Below are positions 8,410 to 17,437 of a DNA stretch of 64,000 bases, piece by piece. A program made the translations under genes and the position numbers. The DNA is from Curtobacterium guangdongense (lineage in GTDB: Bacteria; Actinomycetota; Actinomycetes; Actinomycetales; Microbacteriaceae), in the NCBI RefSeq assembly GCF_049341845.1, contig NZ_JBMPIT010000010.1, forward strand, positions 1 through 64,000, given 5' to 3'. The notes under the pieces are model-generated. The model had not been told where the DNA came from, did not search any database, and saw nothing but the letters and a program-made list of their open reading frames with translations. Position 1 is the first letter of the stretch. Each line of letters begins with the position of its first letter.

Positions 8410-9641
8410 CAGCTGGAGTACGCGCTGTTCTCGTGGACGTAGTCGTGCGTCAGGTCGTTCGTCAGGATGGTCGCCGCGAACGGTCCCACCCCGAGGTCGA
8501 TGAGCACGTCGGTGTCACGCGGGGTCAGGTCGACCTCGTCGCTCGGGCGGTCGGGGGCGCCGGCGTGGCAGACCCGGACGCCGTTCATCGAGACGTCGAC
8601 CGCGTACGGGTCGAACTCGGCGTCGGTCGTGCCGATCGCCGCGAGCACCCGGCCCCAGTTGGGGTCGTTGCCGAACACCGCGGCCTTGAAGAGGTTGTTC
8701 CGGGCGACGCTCCGGCCGACCGTGACGGCGTCGTCCTCGCTGGCGGCGCCGACCACGTGGATCGCGATGTCGTGGCTCGCGCCCTCGGCGTCCTGCTGGA
8801 GCTGCCGAGCGAGGTCGGCGCAGACCGCGGTCAGGGCTTCCTGGAAGTCGCCGACCTCCGGCGTCACGCCCGAGGCGCCGGACGACATGAGCACGACGGT
8901 GTCGTTGGTCGACATGCAGCCGTCGGAGTCGACGCGGTCGAAGGTGACGCGCGTCGCCGCACGGAGCGCCTGGTCGAGTTCCTCGGAGCCGAGGAGCGCG
9001 TCGGTCGTGATGACGACGAGCATCGTCGCGAGGCCCGGTGCGAGCATCCCGGCGCCCTTGGCCATGCCGCCGACGGTCCAGCCGTCTTCCGTGGCGACCG
9101 CCTGCTTCGCCTTCGTGTCGGTCGTCATGATCGCGGTCGCGGCATCAGGGCCGCCGGTCTCCGTCAGGGCGTCCTTCGTGAGCGCGACACCGTGCAGCAC
9201 GTGGTCGCGGAACGTCTGGTCACCGACGCCGATCAACCCGGTCGAGCAGACGACGACGTCGCCGGCACCGATCCCGAGCGACTCGCCGACCGCCTCTGCG
9301 GTCATGTGGGTGGTCTGGAACCCGAACGGTCCGGTGAAGCAGTTCGCGCCGCCGGAGTTGAGGAAGACCGCCTTCGCGATGCCGTCGCCGACGACCTGGC
9401 GGGACCAGATCACCGGGTGGGCCTGCGCGCGGTTGCTGGTGAAGACCGCGGCGACGGCCGATTCCGGCCCGTCGTTCACGACGAGTGCCACGTCCGGCGT
9501 CCCGCTCGCCTTGAGTCCGGCGGTCGCGCCGGCGGCGCGGAAGCCGGCAGCAGCGGTCACGCCCTGCAGGTCCGACCCGGCCTGGAGGCTCGGTTCGGCC
9601 TGGCCCTGCTTGCTTGCGTCCGACGTGCTTGCGTCCGTCAT
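8409..9641 (-). CDS. argJ: Bifunctional ornithine acetyltransferase / N-acetylglutamate synthase
   Basis: Recycles the acetyl group from acetylornithine to glutamate. The 410-residue precursor contains the self-cleavage motif (KGAGMLAPGLATM) with the nucleophilic Thr at about residue 206, so alpha and beta chains are expected. Because ArgJ is present, a separate acetylornithine deacetylase is not needed here. The first ~30 residues are a low-complexity tail whose DNA includes one copy of the dispersed GGAGGCTCGG 10-mer (9584-9593). The start overlaps the argC stop as ATGA. Confidence 0.96.
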   Translation of the reverse strand: MTDASTSDASKQGQAEPSLQAGSDLQGVTAAAGFRAAGATAGLKASGTPDVALVVNDGPESAVAAVFTSNRAQAHPVIWSRQVVGDGIAKAVFLNSGGANCFTGPFGFQTTHMTAEAVGESLGIGAGDVVVCSTGLIGVGDQTFRDHVLHGVALTKDALTETGGPDAATAIMTTDTKAKQAVATEDGWTVGGMAKGAGMLAPGLATMLVVITTDALLGSEELDQALRAATRVTFDRVDSDGCMSTNDTVVLMSSGASGVTPEVGDFQEALTAVCADLARQLQQDAEGASHDIAIHVVGAASEDDAVTVGRSVARNNLFKAAVFGNDPNWGRVLAAIGTTDAEFDPYAVDVSMNGVRVCHAGAPDRPSDEVDLTPRDTDVLIDLGVGPFAATILTNDLTHDYVHENSAYSS

Positions 9642-10735
9642 GGTGCGACTCCGTCCACGCTGAGGCCGAGTGTCTCCGGCAGGCCGAGGGCGATGTTCGC
9701 CGACTGCACCGCGGCGCCGCCGGTCCCCTTGGCGAGGTTGTCGAGGACGCTGACCGCGACGACGCGGCCGGCGGCTTCGTCGACGGCGATGCCGACGAGC
9801 GCGGTGTTGGCACCGATGGTGTCCGCCACCCGCGGGAACTCGCCATCCGGCAGCAGGTGCACGAAGGGCTCGTCGGCGTACGCCTGCTCCCAGGCGAGGC
9901 GGACGTCACGTGCGGTGACGCCGGTCGCGAGCTTGGCGGTCGTCGTCGCGAGGATGCCGCGGGACATCGGCACGAGGACCGGCGTGAACGAGATGGTCAC
10001 GTCCGAGGCCCCTGCTGCACGCAGGTTCTGCTGGATCTCCGGGATGTGCCGGTGCTTCCCGCCGACGGCGTACGCGCTGGCGGATCCCATGATCTCCGAC
10101 GCGAGGTAGGTCGTCGCGAGCTTCTTGCCGGCCCCCGACGGCCCGACGCTGAGCACGGCCACGATGTCGTCCGCGTGGACGAGACCGGCCTGGATGCCCG
10201 GCTGGATGCCGAGCGTGACCGCGGTGACGTTGCACCCGGGCACGGCGATCCGCTTGGTGTTCGCGAGCTCGACCCGCTGCCGACCCTGCGCGACGATGTC
10301 GTCGACGTCGCGCCATTCCTCCGCCGACCCCGGCTTCGGCGCCGCGTGCAGGAGTTCCGGCAGCCCGTACGTCCACGCGCCGAAGTAGTCGCCGCCGTAG
10401 AACGCTTCCCAGGCCGCCGGGTCCGTCAGCCGGTGGTCGGCGCCGCAGTCGACGACGAGCGTGTCCGCGTCGAGCTCCGCCGTGATCGCGCCGGACTGTC
10501 CGTGCGGCAGCGCCAGGAACACCACGTCGTGCCCGCGGAGGTTCTCCGCCGTCGTCTCGACCAGCGTCAGGTGCGACAGCGAGCGGAGGTGCGGCTGCGT
10601 CGCGATGAGCGGCTGTCCGGCGTTCGAGAACGCCGTCACCGTCCTGACGTCGAACTCGGGATGTGCGGAGAGGATGCGCAGCAACTCACCGCCCGCGTAG
10701 CCGCTGGCTCCCGCCACGGCGACGGATACGGACAT
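9638..10735 (-). CDS. argC: N-acetyl-gamma-glutamyl-phosphate reductase
   Basis: NADPH-dependent reduction of acetylglutamyl phosphate to the semialdehyde. It is the first gene of the arginine operon and has 365 residues. The N-terminal Rossmann fold shows GASGYAGGELLR, and the catalytic cysteine lies in VPGCNVTA at about residue 168. The ATG (MSVSVAVAG) has an AAGGTGG ribosome-binding site 7-8 nt upstream; the 44 codons open further upstream look non-coding. The 76-bp gap behind pheT is where an operon promoter and ARG boxes would sit, but I cannot identify a convincing ARG box. Confidence 0.96.
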   Translation of the reverse strand: MSVSVAVAGASGYAGGELLRILSAHPEFDVRTVTAFSNAGQPLIATQPHLRSLSHLTLVETTAENLRGHDVVFLALPHGQSGAITAELDADTLVVDCGADHRLTDPAAWEAFYGGDYFGAWTYGLPELLHAAPKPGSAEEWRDVDDIVAQGRQRVELANTKRIAVPGCNVTAVTLGIQPGIQAGLVHADDIVAVLSVGPSGAGKKLATTYLASEIMGSASAYAVGGKHRHIPEIQQNLRAAGASDVTISFTPVLVPMSRGILATTTAKLATGVTARDVRLAWEQAYADEPFVHLLPDGEFPRVADTIGANTALVGIAVDEAAGRVVAVSVLDNLAKGTGGAAVQSANIALGLPETLGLSVDGVAP

Positions 10736-10811
10736 GGGATTCCACCTTAGGTCGGACTGTTCGTCGAGAGATCGGAGGCGGCGGCCCCGGGCGGTGCTGG
10801 TCCCAGTGGGA

Positions 10812-13304
10812 TCAGTCGCGCAGGGTCGCCCCGAATCGCTCGCCGGCACGTCGGACGGCGCCGTCACGGGCCTCGGAGGCCTCGGCAGCGGTCAGGGTGC
10901 GGTCCGTGGCACGGAAGCGCAGCGCGAACGTCAGGGACTTCTGTCCCTCGTCCACGCCGGAGCCCCGGTAGTCGTCCACGAGGCGAGCATACTCCAAGAG
11001 CTCTCCGGCACCAGTCCGGACGACGTCGAGCACATCGCCCGCCGGCACGTCGATGCCGACCACCAACGAGAGGTCCTGGGTCGCCGCCGGGTACGTCACG
11101 ATCGGTGCGACGGCGGGGATCTCGGGCACGGCCGCGACGAGTGCGTCGAGGTCGAGCTCGACGACCGCGACGACCCGGGGCAGGTCTGCTGCGGCGGTCA
11201 GCTCGGGCAGGAGCTCCCCCGCGACGCCGACGACGACGTCCCCGACGAGGAGCGACGCCGCTCGGCCGGGGTGCAACGACGGGTGGGTGGTCTGGGCCAC
11301 CGTGAGCTCGGTGCCGGCCGCCCACGCCGCGGTGCGTGCGACGTCGAGGGCGTCCGCGATGCCGAACGGCTCCGGCTGGACGCCGGGCTGCTTGACGACG
11401 CGGTTCCCGGTGAGGAGCGCTGACACGTGGAACGGCTGCGCCGGCAGTGCGGCGTCGAGCGCGCCGAGGGTCTCCGCACCGGGGTGCGCGGCGCCCGCCG
11501 GGACCGAGGGGGTGCCGAGCTCGGCGCCGTCCGCCGGCAGGAACACACGTGAGGTCTCGTACACGGCGACGTCGACGAGCCCGCGCGACACGTTGCGGCG
11601 GGCCACGTCCACGAGGGCGGGCAGACCGCTCCGGCGGAGGAGGCTCTGCTCGCTGTCGAGGGCGTTCGCGAGGACCACGCTCGGTCCGCCGGCCGGGTCG
11701 ATCCCCGGGTAGGCGGCAGTCGTCGCGGCGGAGACGAACGGTGCCGTGACGACCTCGACGAGGCCGTCGGCAGCGAGGGCTGCGGCGACGCGACGGAGTG
11801 CCTTCTGGTGCGTCGTGAGGCCACGCCCGGGGGGGGCGACGGGCAGGACGCTCGGGATGCGGTCGTACCCGACGATGCGAGCGACCTCTTCCACCAGCGT
11901 GGTGTCGTCGGTGAGGTCCGGGCGCCAGGTGGGTGCCGTGACGACGAGCTGCTCGCCGTCGGCCTCCACCGAGGCGCCGATCGCACGCAGCGTGTCGATG
12001 ACCTCGGCGTCGGTGTAGGTGACGCCGATGAGTTCCTCGGCGCGCGCGAGTCGCATCGTGATCGGCTGGCGCGCGGCGTCGTCGACGAGCGTCGATCCGA
12101 GGGCGTCCGCCGTGCCGCCGGCGACCTCGACGAGGAGCTCGACCGCACGGTTGGCAGCGGCCTCGGCGACGAGCGGATCGACACCGCGCTCGAACCGACG
12201 GGACGCCTCGCTCGGGAGCTTGTGGCGACGCGCGGTGCGTGCGATCGAGACCTGGTCGAAGCCGGCTGCCTCGATCAGGACGTCGGTTGTCGACGCCGTG
12301 ATCTCGGTGCGGGCGCCGCCCATCACCCCGGCGAGGCCGACGGGGCCCTGGTCGTCGGTGATGACGAGGTCTTCCGGGTCGAGCTTCCTGGTGACGTCGT
12401 CGAGCGTGGTCAGGGTCTCCCCCGCGGCCGCGCGACGGACGCCGAGCCCGCCGACGACCGTCGACAGGTCGTACCCGTGCAGCGGCTGGCCGAGCTCGAA
12501 CATGACGTAGTTCGTGATGTCGACGGGCAGCGAGATCGAGCGCACCCCGGCGAGTGCCAGACGTGACACCATCCAGGCCGGTGTCGGTCGGGTGGCGTCG
12601 ACGCCGCGGACCACCCGGGTCACGAACGTGCTCGCACCGACGCGGCCGCGGATCGGGGCGTCGTCGGAGATCGACACCGTGAAACCCTCGCCGCTACGGG
12701 GAGCGACGCGGTCGACCGGGTCGTGGAACGAGGCACCGGTGGCGTGCGCGTACTCACGTGCGACCCCGCGCATGCTCAGGGCGTACCCGCGATCCGGCGT
12801 CACGTTGATCTCGACGGCGGCGTCGTCGAGGCCGAGCAGCGCGATCGCGTCCTGCCCGACCTGCGGCTCCATCCCGAGGTCGGCGAAACGCAGGATGCCG
12901 TCGTGCTCGTCGCCGAGTCCGAGTTCGCGCGCCGAGGCGATCATGCCGTCGGACACGTGGCCGTAGGTCTTGCGCGCGGCGATCGGGAACGGTCCGGGGA
13001 GCACGGCTCCGGGGAGCGTGACGACGACGAGGTCGCCCACGTCGAAGTTGTGCGCGCCGCAGACGATGCCACGGGGCTCGGCCTCGCCGACGTCCACCTG
13101 GCACCAGTTGATGGTCTTGCCGTTCTTCTGCGGCTCCGGGACGCGCTCGAGCACCCGACCGACCACGACGGGTCCGGTCAGGTCGAACGTGTGGACCGCT
13201 TCTTCTTCGAAGCCGACCGACACGAGCGCCGCGTGGACGTGCTCGAGGGTGACGTCCTCGGGGAGGTCGACCGACTCACCGAGCCAGCGGAGTGGGACGC
13301 GCAT
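10812..13304 (-). CDS. pheT: Phenylalanyl-tRNA synthetase beta subunit
   Basis: Large subunit of the alpha2-beta2 PheRS. The 830-residue product contains an N-terminal tRNA-binding EMAP-like domain (about 40-150, with VVGRVLERVPEPQKNGK and GIVCGAHNF), the B5 domain (RLARAEELIGVTYTDAEV), the catalytic-like core, and a C-terminal ferredoxin-fold anticodon-binding domain (YPAATQDLSLVV). Length is normal. Its ATG overlaps the pheS stop by one base (TGATG), so the subunits are made in a coupled, near-equal ratio. Confidence 0.97.
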   Translation of the reverse strand: MRVPLRWLGESVDLPEDVTLEHVHAALVSVGFEEEAVHTFDLTGPVVVGRVLERVPEPQKNGKTINWCQVDVGEAEPRGIVCGAHNFDVGDLVVVTLPGAVLPGPFPIAARKTYGHVSDGMIASARELGLGDEHDGILRFADLGMEPQVGQDAIALLGLDDAAVEINVTPDRGYALSMRGVAREYAHATGASFHDPVDRVAPRSGEGFTVSISDDAPIRGRVGASTFVTRVVRGVDATRPTPAWMVSRLALAGVRSISLPVDITNYVMFELGQPLHGYDLSTVVGGLGVRRAAAGETLTTLDDVTRKLDPEDLVITDDQGPVGLAGVMGGARTEITASTTDVLIEAAGFDQVSIARTARRHKLPSEASRRFERGVDPLVAEAAANRAVELLVEVAGGTADALGSTLVDDAARQPITMRLARAEELIGVTYTDAEVIDTLRAIGASVEADGEQLVVTAPTWRPDLTDDTTLVEEVARIVGYDRIPSVLPVAPPGRGLTTHQKALRRVAAALAADGLVEVVTAPFVSAATTAAYPGIDPAGGPSVVLANALDSEQSLLRRSGLPALVDVARRNVSRGLVDVAVYETSRVFLPADGAELGTPSVPAGAAHPGAETLGALDAALPAQPFHVSALLTGNRVVKQPGVQPEPFGIADALDVARTAAWAAGTELTVAQTTHPSLHPGRAASLLVGDVVVGVAGELLPELTAAADLPRVVAVVELDLDALVAAVPEIPAVAPIVTYPAATQDLSLVVGIDVPAGDVLDVVRTGAGELLEYARLVDDYRGSGVDEGQKSLTFALRFRATDRTLTAAEASEARDGAVRRAGERFGATLRD

Positions 13305-14344
13305 CAGACCACCGTTCCGAACTGCTGCGAGAAGCGGAGGTCGCCCTCGAGGAAGTCACGCATGTCGTTCAGGCCGTTGCGGAACTGCAGGGTCCGCTCG
13401 ATGCCCATGCCGAAGGCGAAGCCCTGGTACTCGTCGGGGTCGATGCCGGCGGAGCGCAGGACGTTGGGGTTGACCATGCCGCAGCCGCCCCACTCGACCC
13501 ACCGTGCGCCACCCTTGGCGTTCGGCTGCCAGACGTCCATCTCGGCGGACGGCTCGGTGAACGGGAAGTAGTTCGGACGCAGACGGATCTGTGCCTCGGC
13601 GCCGAACACCTGGCGCGCGAAGTGCTCCAGCGTGCCACGGAGGTGCGCCATCGTCAGGCCCTTGTCGATCGCGATGCCCTCGACCTGGGTGAACACGGGC
13701 AGGTGTGTCGCGTCGAGCTCGTCCGCGCGGTACACGCGCCCGGGAGCGATGACGTAGAGCGGCAGTTCGCGCGACAGCAACGACCGCACCTGCACCGGAG
13801 AGGTGTGCGTGCGCATCACGAGGTGCCGGTCGACGGGCTCGACGAAGATCGTGTCGGCCATGGCCCGCGCGGGGTGGTCCTCGTCGAAGTTCAGCGCGTC
13901 GAAGTTGAACCACTCGTGCTCGAGCTCCGGGCCCTCTGCGACTTCCCACCCCATGCCGACGAAGATGTCCGCGACGGCTTCGTTGAGGAGCGAGAGCGGG
14001 TGACGGGAGCCCGGTGTGCGGGTCGACGGCAGCGCGGTCACGTCGACGCGTTCGGCCTCGAGCCGCGCGCGCTCTTCGGCTTCGGCGAGCACGGACTCCT
14101 GCTCGGCGACGGCACCGTTCACACGGCCCCGCGCCTGCCCGACGAGCTTGCCGGCCTGGGCCTTCTGCTCCGGCGGCACACTGCGCATCGAGGCGTTCAT
14201 GCGCGCGAGCACGGACTGTTCGCCCGTGTGCTCGGCCCTGGCCTGCTTCAGTTCGGCGACCGTCGTCGCGGCGCGGACTGCGGCGAGGGCCGCGTCGACC
14301 GCGTCGGCGACCGCCGATTCGCTGATCTCGAGAGGTTCTGACAC
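13304..14344 (-). CDS. pheS: Phenylalanyl-tRNA synthetase alpha subunit
   Basis: Catalytic subunit of PheRS, 346 residues, class II synthetase fold. After an N-terminal coiled-coil region (about 1-90) come motif 2 (HTSPVQVRSLL and YVIAPGRVYRADELDATH), the FTQVEGIAID block and motif 3 (GFAFGMGIERTLQFRNG). I chose GTG (VSEPLEISES), with AGGA about 11 nt upstream, over an ATG 16 codons earlier whose extension is unlike the family. Confidence 0.95.
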   Translation of the reverse strand: MSEPLEISESAVADAVDAALAAVRAATTVAELKQARAEHTGEQSVLARMNASMRSVPPEQKAQAGKLVGQARGRVNGAVAEQESVLAEAEERARLEAERVDVTALPSTRTPGSRHPLSLLNEAVADIFVGMGWEVAEGPELEHEWFNFDALNFDEDHPARAMADTIFVEPVDRHLVMRTHTSPVQVRSLLSRELPLYVIAPGRVYRADELDATHLPVFTQVEGIAIDKGLTMAHLRGTLEHFARQVFGAEAQIRLRPNYFPFTEPSAEMDVWQPNAKGGARWVEWGGCGMVNPNVLRSAGIDPDEYQGFAFGMGIERTLQFRNGLNDMRDFLEGDLRFSQQFGTVV

Positions 14345-14432
14345 AGCAACCGATCCTACCGGCCCCTGGGATACCGCCGTTCTGTCGTGCACGGGCCGTG
14401 AACAGAACGGCGGCCAGAGCGACTGAGGAGGA

Positions 14433-15281
14433 CTAGGCCGTCCGGAGCGCGAACGCCGACTCGTACAGGCAGACCGACGCCGCGGTGGCGAGGTTCATCG
14501 ACTCGGCCGCACCGTAGATCGGGACCTTGACGGCCCGGTCGACGAGCGCCAGGTCCTCGGCGGTGAGTCCGCGGGCCTCGTTCCCGAAGACCCAGGCGGT
14601 CGGTCCGTCCAGCAACCCCTCCGCGCGGACCTGCGGGAGGTCGTCACCCGAGACGTCGGCGGCCAGGATCGTGTACCCGAGCGCACGAGCACGGGACACG
14701 GCGTCGACGAGCGAGACACCGACCGACACCGGCACGTGGAAGAGGGAACCGGTCGTCGAGCGGACCACCTTCGGGTTGTACGGGTCGACGCTGCGGCCGG
14801 TCAGGACGACCGCGTCGGCGCCGGCGGAGTCGGCGGCGCGGATGATGGTGCCGGCGTTCCCCGGGTCCCGCACCTCTTCGAGGATCGCGACCAGTCCCGG
14901 CAACGGACGGTTCGTGGCGGGGTCGACCCGAGCCTCCAGTCCGGTCGCACCGGGGTCGGGGAAGACCTGCCGGACCGACGTCGGGAACTGCTGGCAGACC
15001 GCGACGACGCCCTGCGGGGTGACCGTGTCGGCCATCGCGGCGAGCACCTGCTCGGTGACGAACCAGGTGTCCACCGGCGCGTCGTGCAGGTCGTACCGCT
15101 CGGCCGCTGTGGGGGTGACGTAGAGCTCGCGGAGGAGCTCCGGCGCGTACTCGATCGCTTCGCGGACGGCCTGCGGCCCCTCGAGCAGGAACAGGCCCGT
15201 CTCGGCACGCTGGTCCTTCTTGGACAGGGCGGCGACGGCCTTGACGCGGCCGGCACGGGGGTTCTCGAGGAGATCAGTCAC
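14433..15281 (-). CDS. SpoU/TrmH-family rRNA (guanosine-2'-O) methyltransferase
   Basis: SPOUT-class RNA 2'-O-methyltransferase, 282 residues. An N-terminal substrate-binding domain (LFLLEGPQAVREA) is followed by the knotted SAM domain with the three family motifs: EEVRDPGNAGTIIRAADSAG, WVFGNEARGLT, and VPIYGAAESMNLATAASVCLYE. Adjacent to rplT/infC and pheST, as in many actinobacteria, which fits an rRNA target. The exact nucleotide cannot be told from sequence. It contains a copy of the GGAGGCTCGG motif encoding GLEAR. Confidence 0.92.
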   Translation of the reverse strand: MTDLLENPRAGRVKAVAALSKKDQRAETGLFLLEGPQAVREAIEYAPELLRELYVTPTAAERYDLHDAPVDTWFVTEQVLAAMADTVTPQGVVAVCQQFPTSVRQVFPDPGATGLEARVDPATNRPLPGLVAILEEVRDPGNAGTIIRAADSAGADAVVLTGRSVDPYNPKVVRSTTGSLFHVPVSVGVSLVDAVSRARALGYTILAADVSGDDLPQVRAEGLLDGPTAWVFGNEARGLTAEDLALVDRAVKVPIYGAAESMNLATAASVCLYESAFALRTA

Positions 15282-15303
15282 GCCACAAGTGTCGCAGCAT
15301 GCA

Positions 15304-15339
15304 CGAAGCCCCCGTTCCGCGGACGGAACGGGGGCTTCG
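15304..15339 (-). terminator. Terminator after rplT
   Basis: Perfect 16-bp inverted repeat (15304-15319 and 15324-15339) with a 4-nt CGGA loop, lying between the rplT stop (15356) and the next leftward gene. It ends the infC-rpmI-rplT transcript. Confidence 0.85.
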
Positions 15340-15355
15340 GTGAGGGCAGTGACGA

Positions 15356-15742
15356 CTACGCTGCGGCCTTCGGGGCCGAGGTGTCGGCCGGCAGGGCCTT
15401 CTTGGCCGTCTCGACGAGCGCGGCGAAGGTGTCGGCGTTGTTCACGGCGAGGTCGGCGAGGATGCGACGGTCGACCTCGACGCCGGCCAGGTTGAGACCC
15501 TGGATGAGGCGGTTGTAGGTCAGGCCGTTGGCGCGGGACGCAGCGTTGATGCGCTGGATCCAGAGGCGACGGAACTCGCCCTTCTTCGCGTGACGGTCGC
15601 GGTACGCGTAGACGAGGGAGTGGGTGACCTGCTCCTTGGCCTTGCGGTACAGACGCGAACGCTGGCCGCGGTAGCCCTCGGCGCGCTCGAGGATGACGCG
15701 GCGCTTCTTGGCGGCGTTGACCGCTCTCTTTACTCGTGCCAT
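15356..15742 (-). CDS. rplT: 50S ribosomal protein L20
   Basis: Binds 23S rRNA early in large-subunit assembly. The 128-residue basic protein begins MARVKRAVNAAKKRR and includes GYRGQRSRLYRKAKEQV and RRLWIQRINAASR, all typical of L20. A short Ala/Pro/Lys-rich tail follows. Third gene of the infC-rpmI-rplT operon; in other bacteria L20 represses this operon through the leader. Confidence 0.98.
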   Translation of the reverse strand: MARVKRAVNAAKKRRVILERAEGYRGQRSRLYRKAKEQVTHSLVYAYRDRHAKKGEFRRLWIQRINAASRANGLTYNRLIQGLNLAGVEVDRRILADLAVNNADTFAALVETAKKALPADTSAPKAAA

Positions 15743-15769
15743 TGCACTATTCCTTTACGATCCGGGGGC

Positions 15770-15964
15770 TCAGTGGCCGAGGAGCTTCTTGACGTTCTTG
15801 GCGTCACCCTTGGCGAGGACCTGGTCCTCGTTGAGGCGGGCCTTGCGCTTGGAGGACTTGACCTCGAGGTTGTGACGCATACCGGCCTGCTGCTTCATGA
15901 TCTTGCCGGTGCCGGTGACCTTGAAGCGCTTCTTCGACCCGGAGTGGGTCTTCTGCTTGGGCAT
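15770..15964 (-). CDS. rpmI: 50S ribosomal protein L35
   Basis: Small basic ribosomal protein of 64 residues: MPKQKTHSGSKKRFKVTGTG, then HNLEVKSSKRKARL and ending VKKLLGH, a complete L35. The frame is open far upstream, but the ATG at 15964 sits directly at the conserved MPKQKTH start with an AAAGGCACC-type ribosome-binding site. Middle gene of infC-rpmI-rplT. Confidence 0.97.
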   Translation of the reverse strand: MPKQKTHSGSKKRFKVTGTGKIMKQQAGMRHNLEVKSSKRKARLNEDQVLAKGDAKNVKKLLGH

Positions 15965-16041
15965 GGTGGTGCCTTTCCGTGGGGTGGATGGGGAGCCGCT
16001 TCGTTGCGGGGTCGGTCTGGTGAGTCCGAGTGGGCCCTGAC

Positions 16042-16698
<657 letters not shown>

Positions 16699-16990
16699 GC
16701 GGAGCTCCTTCAATCAGTGGTGGCCGTCCGGGGCGTTTGCCTGGACGACGGCACGAGAGGAGATCTGACGCACGGATCGGGACCCGTTCGGCAGCCGCCC
16801 GACTCCTGCACCACTGGACGCTGCCAGTCGTGCCGGACTGCCGAACGCTGGCGCTCGGCGGAGCGGTGGTGACCCGGTAGCCTGGTGGTTCGTGGCCGCG
16901 GGTGGGAGTGACTCCTCTTCGTGATGTTGTCCGCCGGTCCGGTCTGGTTCTCGCGAATCGTTCCGGGCACACGGACAGCATCTGCCGCGA
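16699..16990 (-). promoter_or_regulatory. Long structured 5' leader of infC-rpmI-rplT
   Basis: About 290 bp without a gene upstream of infC. On the transcript a perfect 10-bp stem can form between 16838-16847 and 16785-16794, enclosing about 43 nt, and several smaller hairpins are possible. Leaders of this operon carry L20-binding or attenuation structures in several phyla. That this one does the same is inference from position. A TAGACT hexamer at 16993-16998 (minus) could be the -10; I find no good -35. Confidence 0.4.
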
Positions 16991-17011
16991 AGAGTCTAAC
17001 AGAGGAGCACC

Positions 17012-17371
17012 GTGACCGACACCCCGCCCAACATCCCCGTCGACGACGCCGACGACGCCGCCCGGGACATCTCGGAGGTGCCCGCCGTCGAGTTGATCAA
17101 CACGGTGGCCGTGCACCTGCTGAGCGCCGCCGCCGTGAAGGTCGGGCTGGCGGACGACCCGCAGGAGCAGACCGACCTCGACGAGGCGCGCAAGCTCATC
17201 ACCGCGCTGGCCGGCCTGGTCACCGCGGCCGCCACCGAGATCGGCGACCACCACGCCCGTCCGCTGCGCGACGGGCTCCGCTCGGTGCAGCTCGCCTTCC
17301 GCGAGGCATCGGCCATCCCGGACGCTCCGGGCGCCGGTCCCGGCGAGAAGTACACCGGTCCCGTCAACTGA
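17012..17371 (+). CDS. DUF1844 family protein
   Basis: Small conserved actinobacterial protein of 119 residues, acidic and largely helical. It contains the family core VELINTVAVHLLSAAAVKVGL and DLDEARKLITALAGLVTAAAT. It is characteristically found next to infC in actinobacteria, here divergently transcribed from it. Function unknown. GTG start with AGAGGAG 6 nt upstream. Ends with EKYTGPVN, then a strong hairpin. Confidence 0.88.
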   Translation: MTDTPPNIPVDDADDAARDISEVPAVELINTVAVHLLSAAAVKVGLADDPQEQTDLDEARKLITALAGLVTAAATEIGDHHARPLRDGLRSVQLAFREASAIPDAPGAGPGEKYTGPVN

Positions 17372-17377
17372 GGACCT

Positions 17378-17425
17378 GACGGACGGGAGGCTCGTGGCGG
17401 CGCCGCCACGAGCCTCCCGTCCGTC
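17378..17425. terminator. Hairpin family A, copy 1 (bidirectional terminator)
   Basis: Perfect 23-bp arms (17378-17400 and 17403-17425) with GGACGGGAGGCTCGTGGC as the core. It sits between the convergent DUF1844 and maltokinase genes, 6 nt and 13 nt from their stop codons. Nearly the same hairpin occurs at 28183-28230 and 46489-46530, so it is a dispersed repeat and not a unique terminator. Confidence 0.85.
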
Positions 17426-17437
17426 GTGTGCTCCTGA

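Noticed and set aside
14345..14432. T-box or tRNA-like leader element between pheS and the methyltransferase
   Set aside because: No specifier loop or T-box sequence; T-boxes would in any case be upstream of pheS in the opposite position.
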